64,000 bases of DNA from Natronococcus sp. A-GB1 (lineage in GTDB: Archaea; Halobacteriota; Halobacteria; Halobacteriales; Natrialbaceae). A program made the translations under genes and the position numbers. The DNA lies in the NCBI RefSeq assembly GCF_029688845.1, contig NZ_JARUKW010000005.1, positions 62,001-126,000 of the forward strand. The letters are read 5' to 3'. This document shows, one piece after another, positions 60,917 through 64,000 of the stretch (positions within the stretch are counted from its first letter, which is position 1; every line of letters begins with the position of its first letter). The notes under the pieces were generated by a model. That model saw only the letters and a program-made list of their open reading frames with translations. It ran no database searches and was not told where the DNA came from.

Positions 60917-61588
60917 CTAACTGTCGCCGTTTGGCCGTTCGGCGACGCCGTCGACGAGGCTCCGGACGTACTCGAGTTCGTCCTCGAGCACCGTGTGGCC
61001 GACGCCCTCGTAGATCCGTTTCTCGACGTCGGCCTCGAGGGCCTCGAAGACGCGGGCGGTCTCCTCGACGCGCTCGACGGGGATGTGCGGATCCTGATCG
61101 CCGCAGCCGACGAACACCGGGCTCCCGTCCATCGACCCTTCGTACTCCCGAGGGGTTTCCTCGGGGCCGATCAGGCCGCCGCTGAGCGCGACGACGCCGC
61201 CGTAGCGGTCGGGGTTCCGGGCGGCGTACTCCGTCGCGAGACAGCCGCCCTGCGAGAACCCGAGCAGCACCGTTCGCTCGAGGGGGACGCTCCTGTCGTC
61301 GTCGTCGGTCGTCACCTCCTCGAGGACGTCCTCGAGCAGCCCGAGTGCCGACTCGAGGTGGGGCTGGTTCGACTCGATTTCGGCGAGAAACGAGTTCGGG
61401 TACCAGGTTCCCCGCGCCGCCTGCGGGGCGAGGGAGGCGACGTCGTCCCGACCGATCTCCTCGGCGAGCCCGAGCATCCCTCGCGCCCGGGCGCCGCGGC
61501 CGTGGATCAGGATCATCGCCGCCGAGGCGTCGGCGAGAGCAGCACCGGCCCGCTCGATCGGCTGTCCGCCGTGTGGATCGCCAGTCAT
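60917..61588 (-). CDS. alpha/beta hydrolase (phospholipase/carboxylesterase-like)
   Basis: 223 residues. AAMILIHGRGARARGML is the oxyanion strand, TVLLGFSQGGCLATEYA the GxSxG nucleophile elbow (Ser), FVGCGDQDPHIPVERVEE the acid and GVGHTVLEDELEYVR the His. This is the carboxylesterase/dienelactone-hydrolase-type fold. Substrate unknown. The ATG at 61588 is preferred to an earlier start because the preceding residues are Arg-rich. Confidence 0.84.
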   Translation of the reverse strand: MTGDPHGGQPIERAGAALADASAAMILIHGRGARARGMLGLAEEIGRDDVASLAPQAARGTWYPNSFLAEIESNQPHLESALGLLEDVLEEVTTDDDDRSVPLERTVLLGFSQGGCLATEYAARNPDRYGGVVALSGGLIGPEETPREYEGSMDGSPVFVGCGDQDPHIPVERVEETARVFEALEADVEKRIYEGVGHTVLEDELEYVRSLVDGVAERPNGDS

Positions 61589-61646
61589 ACTCGATCGAGG
61601 GCCGCCAGCCGAAAGACGTTTGCGAGCCGGCGAAGCGGACAGCGAG

Positions 61647-61985
61647 TTAGAACAGCGAGAGTTCGCCCGTGACGCGGTCGACGACGTCCTCGTCACCCGG
61701 CCCGACCGCCAGCGCGGTGACGGTGCCCGACTCGAGCTGGGTGTGGCCCGCATCCCGGATCACGGCGCTTGGAAGGCCGCGACTCTCCGCGATTTCGGAG
61801 AGCTCGTGGAGCTGCCGTTCGCTTTCGCCTTTGAGGACGACCTTCTTCTGGCCGCCCGACTTCCAGCGGTCGCGGGTTCGCTTGTCGGCTTTCTCGTAGG
61901 CCGACAGCGAGGCATGGGCGACCTGCGCGGCGAGCTTTCCCTGTCCCATTCCGATGTCGGTGCGGGCGACGATGGCCTGTTTCAT
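61647..61985 (-). CDS. pth2: peptidyl-tRNA hydrolase Pth2
   Basis: 112 residues. [32 protein letters not shown] and [49 protein letters not shown] are the archaeal/eukaryal Pth2 core, which frees tRNA from stalled peptides. The ATG at 61985 marks the domain start. It is upstream of the hydrolase gene by 58 bp on the same strand. Confidence 0.94.
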   Translation of the reverse strand: MKQAIVARTDIGMGQGKLAAQVAHASLSAYEKADKRTRDRWKSGGQKKVVLKGESERQLHELSEIAESRGLPSAVIRDAGHTQLESGTVTALAVGPGDEDVVDRVTGELSLF

Positions 61986-62075
61986 GCTCGAGTGAACGGG
62001 GCCGATCCCTATAGCCGCGGCGAAAGTCCCGGCGCGATCCGAACCGTTTTGTGCCGTAACTCTGACGGTCGAACC

Positions 62076-62645
62076 GTGACGAAGCCATCGACCCCGCTCG
62101 TCGATCCCGACGGCTACTTCGCTCGAGCGGACGCGTTCTCCCTTCCGCGTGCGGCCGGGCTCGTCGTCGCGTACTGGCTCGGCTCGCTCGCCGTCGATCT
62201 CGGCTGGTGGCTCGCCGGCGACCTCGCTGGCGATCCCGTGACGCTGCTCTCCGCGCTCCAACAGCTCGAGGCAACGCTGCTGTACTGGGTCGTGCCGACG
62301 GTCGTCCTCTACGGGCTCGTCCTCGTTGTCGGCGCCGAGGGCGAACCGGCCGAGACGCTCTCGCTTGCGGCCTGGGGGCTCGTTCCCCTGCTGGCTGGGA
62401 TGGCTGTCTTCAACCTCGCGCTCGCCGCGCTCGCGACCCTCGGCGTCGATCCAGGCGCGATTCCGTCGGACCCCAACGTCTGGCTGTTTGCCCCTCTCGC
62501 GCTCCTGGCTTGCGGCTGGGCCGCGTACGTCTGGCGCGGCGGGCTCGCGGTCGGGTTTGGCCTCGAGCGCTCGAGCGCCACCGCGACCGCCCTGCTGGCG
62601 GGCGGGGTCTGTGCGGTCATGCTCGTCTTCCCGACCCTCGTCTGA
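62076..62645 (+). CDS. membrane protein (Yip1-like), unknown function
   Basis: 189 residues with about six hydrophobic segments ([107 protein letters not shown]). The pattern resembles haloarchaeal YIP1-type proteins. Start GTG at 62076. It is divergent from pth2 and 63 bp ahead of dcd. Confidence 0.68.
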   Translation: MTKPSTPLVDPDGYFARADAFSLPRAAGLVVAYWLGSLAVDLGWWLAGDLAGDPVTLLSALQQLEATLLYWVVPTVVLYGLVLVVGAEGEPAETLSLAAWGLVPLLAGMAVFNLALAALATLGVDPGAIPSDPNVWLFAPLALLACGWAAYVWRGGLAVGFGLERSSATATALLAGGVCAVMLVFPTLV

Positions 62646-62708
62646 GCAGTTGGGTCAGTCCGGTCCCAAGTCGAACCGTTTACACCCCCACCGTTCGACT
62701 CGTCGCGT

Positions 62709-64000
62709 ATGATCCTCTCCGACGCCGATATTCTGAAGCGCCTCGAGGAGGGCGACCTCGCGATCGACCCCCTCGACGATCCCGAACTGCAGATCCAGCC
62801 CGCGAGCGTCGACCTCCGCTTGGGCCGGGAGTTCCTCGAGTTCCAGCGGACGAACATCTCCTGTATCCACCCCGACGCCGAACACGAGGTCGACGAGTAC
62901 GTCACCGAGACCGTCGTCGACGACGGCGACGACTTCATCCTCCATCCGGGCGACTTCGTGCTGGGGACGACCCACGAGCGCGTCGAGATTCCGGCCGACC
63001 TGATCGCTCACGTCGAGGGCCGCTCCTCACTGGGCCGCCTTGCCGTCGTCGTGCACGCGTCGTTGCCCGCCGACGAGGAGGTCTTCCTGTGGACCCCGGA
63101 GGACGGATACGGCTTCTACGAGATCGGCGACATCGTCGAAAACGAGCGCCCGGCTCACGCGGTCGCGTTCGATCCGAAGACGCTTCGAGTGAGCACGCAC
63201 CCAGTGACGAACTACATCACGAATCCGACGAAACGGATCTACCGCGTCACGCTCGAGTCCGGACGACAGGTACACGTTACGAAGGACCACAACCTGTTCA
63301 CGATCGACGAGTGGGGCGGCGTCACCCGGATTCCGAGCGAGGACGCCGAGGGAACGCACGTGATGGTTCCCGATCAGCTCCCCGGACCGCGCGGAACGGA
63401 GACCGAACTGGACCTCGTAACGCTGTTCGAGGGAGACGACGAGGTCGTCGCGTATGCAGCCGACGGGTTAGGAGCCGTTCGGTGGACCGACGATATCGGA
63501 CGAACGACCCGCCGGCACTACGAGTCGAGAAACGCGGCCCCGCTCTCCTGTGTCTCATCCGTGAAGACGCCGGAGGACGCCGAGGTCGCGTTCAAACGAA
63601 GCGACGCGCGGCTCCCCCGGCACCTCGAGATCACGCCCGAGTTCGGGTGGGTCCTCGGCTTCTACATCGCCGAGGGATCCGTCCGCCGAAAGCAGGTCCA
63701 GATCGCGAACACCGACCCGGAGCTGCTCGACCGCGTCGAATCGTGGTTCGAGCAGTACGAGACGAGTATCTACCGACGGGAACGAAATGACGGCATCGAA
63801 CGGCTGACCGTCTGCTCGGCACTTTGGGCGAAACTGTTCCGCCGGCTGGCGGGCGAGGGTGGCCAAAAGAATGTCCCGGAACGTGCGTGGAACTGGTCCG
63901 ACGAGGTGCTGGAGGCGCTGCTCGAGGGGATGCTTGACGGAGACGGCTGTCAGCGCGAGACGAGAGACACGCTGTACACGGCAAACGAAGCGCTCGCCGA
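62709..64000 (+). CDS. dcd: dCTP deaminase with intein (cut by window edge)
   Basis: The N-extein, residues 1-117, is dCTP deaminase, which makes dUTP from d[49 protein letters not shown]. At residue 118 (63060) an intein starts with [12 protein letters not shown] (block A), has TKDHNLFT (block B, Thr and His), then LGFYIAEGS and [11 protein letters not shown], the two LAGLIDADG-type motifs of its homing endonuclease. The remaining intein and the C-extein lie beyond the edge, so the splice junction is not seen. Confidence 0.9.
   Translation, partial: MILSDADILKRLEEGDLAIDPLDDPELQIQPASVDLRLGREFLEFQRTNISCIHPDAEHEVDEYVTETVVDDGDDFILHPGDFVLGTTHERVEIPADLIAHVEGRSSLGRLAVVVHASLPADEEVFLWTPEDGYGFYEIGDIVENERPAHAVAFDPKTLRVSTHPVTNYITNPTKRIYRVTLESGRQVHVTKDHNLFTIDEWGGVTRIPSEDAEGTHVMVPDQLPGPRGTETELDLVTLFEGDDEVVAYAADGLGAVRWTDDIGRTTRRHYESRNAAPLSCVSSVKTPEDAEVAFKRSDARLPRHLEITPEFGWVLGFYIAEGSVRRKQVQIANTDPELLDRVESWFEQYETSIYRRERNDGIERLTVCSALWAKLFRRLAGEGGQKNVPERAWNWSDEVLEALLEGMLDGDGCQRETRDTLYTANEALA

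Noticed and set aside
1-64000. CRISPR arrays, complete IS elements and true tRNA/rRNA genes
   Set aside because: I looked for regularly spaced repeats, transposase motifs with terminal repeats and full cloverleafs and found none; the tRNA-like leaders lack a D-arm.
1-64000. Frequent CTCGAG hexamers
   Set aside because: They follow from Leu-Glu and Ser-Arg codon pairs and GC bias in haloarchaeal genes, so they are not treated as a regulatory signal.

Overview
The window is a 64-kb piece of a haloarchaeal chromosome, most like the Natrialbales/Halobacteria group. The evidence is high G+C, very acidic proteins with Glu/Asp-rich linkers, and archaeal information genes (TFB, Rpo12/RpoP, Pcc1, L37Ae, TruD, Pth2, prefoldin beta, thermosome, LonB). 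Early shikimate genes are of the archaeal type (ADH synthase and DHQ synthase II), and several families are essentially haloarchaeal (HalOD1, DUF5305, DUF1102, DUF7344-like regulators). I see no tRNA or rRNA gene, no CRISPR array and no complete insertion sequence.

Layout. 0-10.7 kb is housekeeping: a GGGP-synthase-family enzyme, a YkgJ cysteine-cluster protein, an MBL hydrolase, a methyltransferase, a GT2 glycosyltransferase, a crotonase, a DUF368 membrane protein, a thermosome subunit with a clear promoter, and a SAM hydroxide adenosyltransferase beside nadM. 10.9-14.5 kb is lonB, a CPBP membrane protease and a small membrane protein. 15-24.3 kb holds a Cys-less MGMT-like gene, trpCBA plus ADH synthase, HdeD, a nucleoside phosphorylase/permease-like protein, SprT, HAD and DHQ synthase II. 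24.8-39.9 kb is an accessory block for secreted proteins: two S26B signal peptidases, a DUF5305 protein, two DUF1102 proteins, four SipW/TasA-type secreted proteins, an acidic anchored protein broken by a stop codon, and three DUF7344-like regulators around the block. 40-49.4 kb returns to housekeeping: aroD, tfb, a DUF84 NTPase, NfeD with two SPFH proteins, and pyruvate kinase. 49.9-62.6 kb holds metG, hflX, a prefoldin operon, a metal-binding-type lipoprotein, a pcc1-rpoP-L37Ae cluster, truD and pth2. The right edge cuts a dCTP deaminase gene that contains an intein.

Most interesting signals. (1) Three intergenic copies (14.5, 49.5 and 57.6 kb) of a 300-450 bp non-coding repeat. Its hairpins follow one design: short Watson-Crick steps alternating with tandem G.A mismatches, with compensatory changes between copies. 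A hairpin of the same design sits in frame inside trpA. (2) The SipW/TasA-like locus looks like a complete secreted-fibre module, and two of its genes carry D-armless tRNA-like hairpins in their leaders. (3) GTAC cores phased at 10 bp, including two TGTACA boxes, precede trpC and resemble the TrpY operators of methanogens. (4) A 3'-terminal fragment of aroD lies inside the accessory block, 10 kb from the intact gene.

Domain names and DUF numbers are from memory of the families. No database search was possible.
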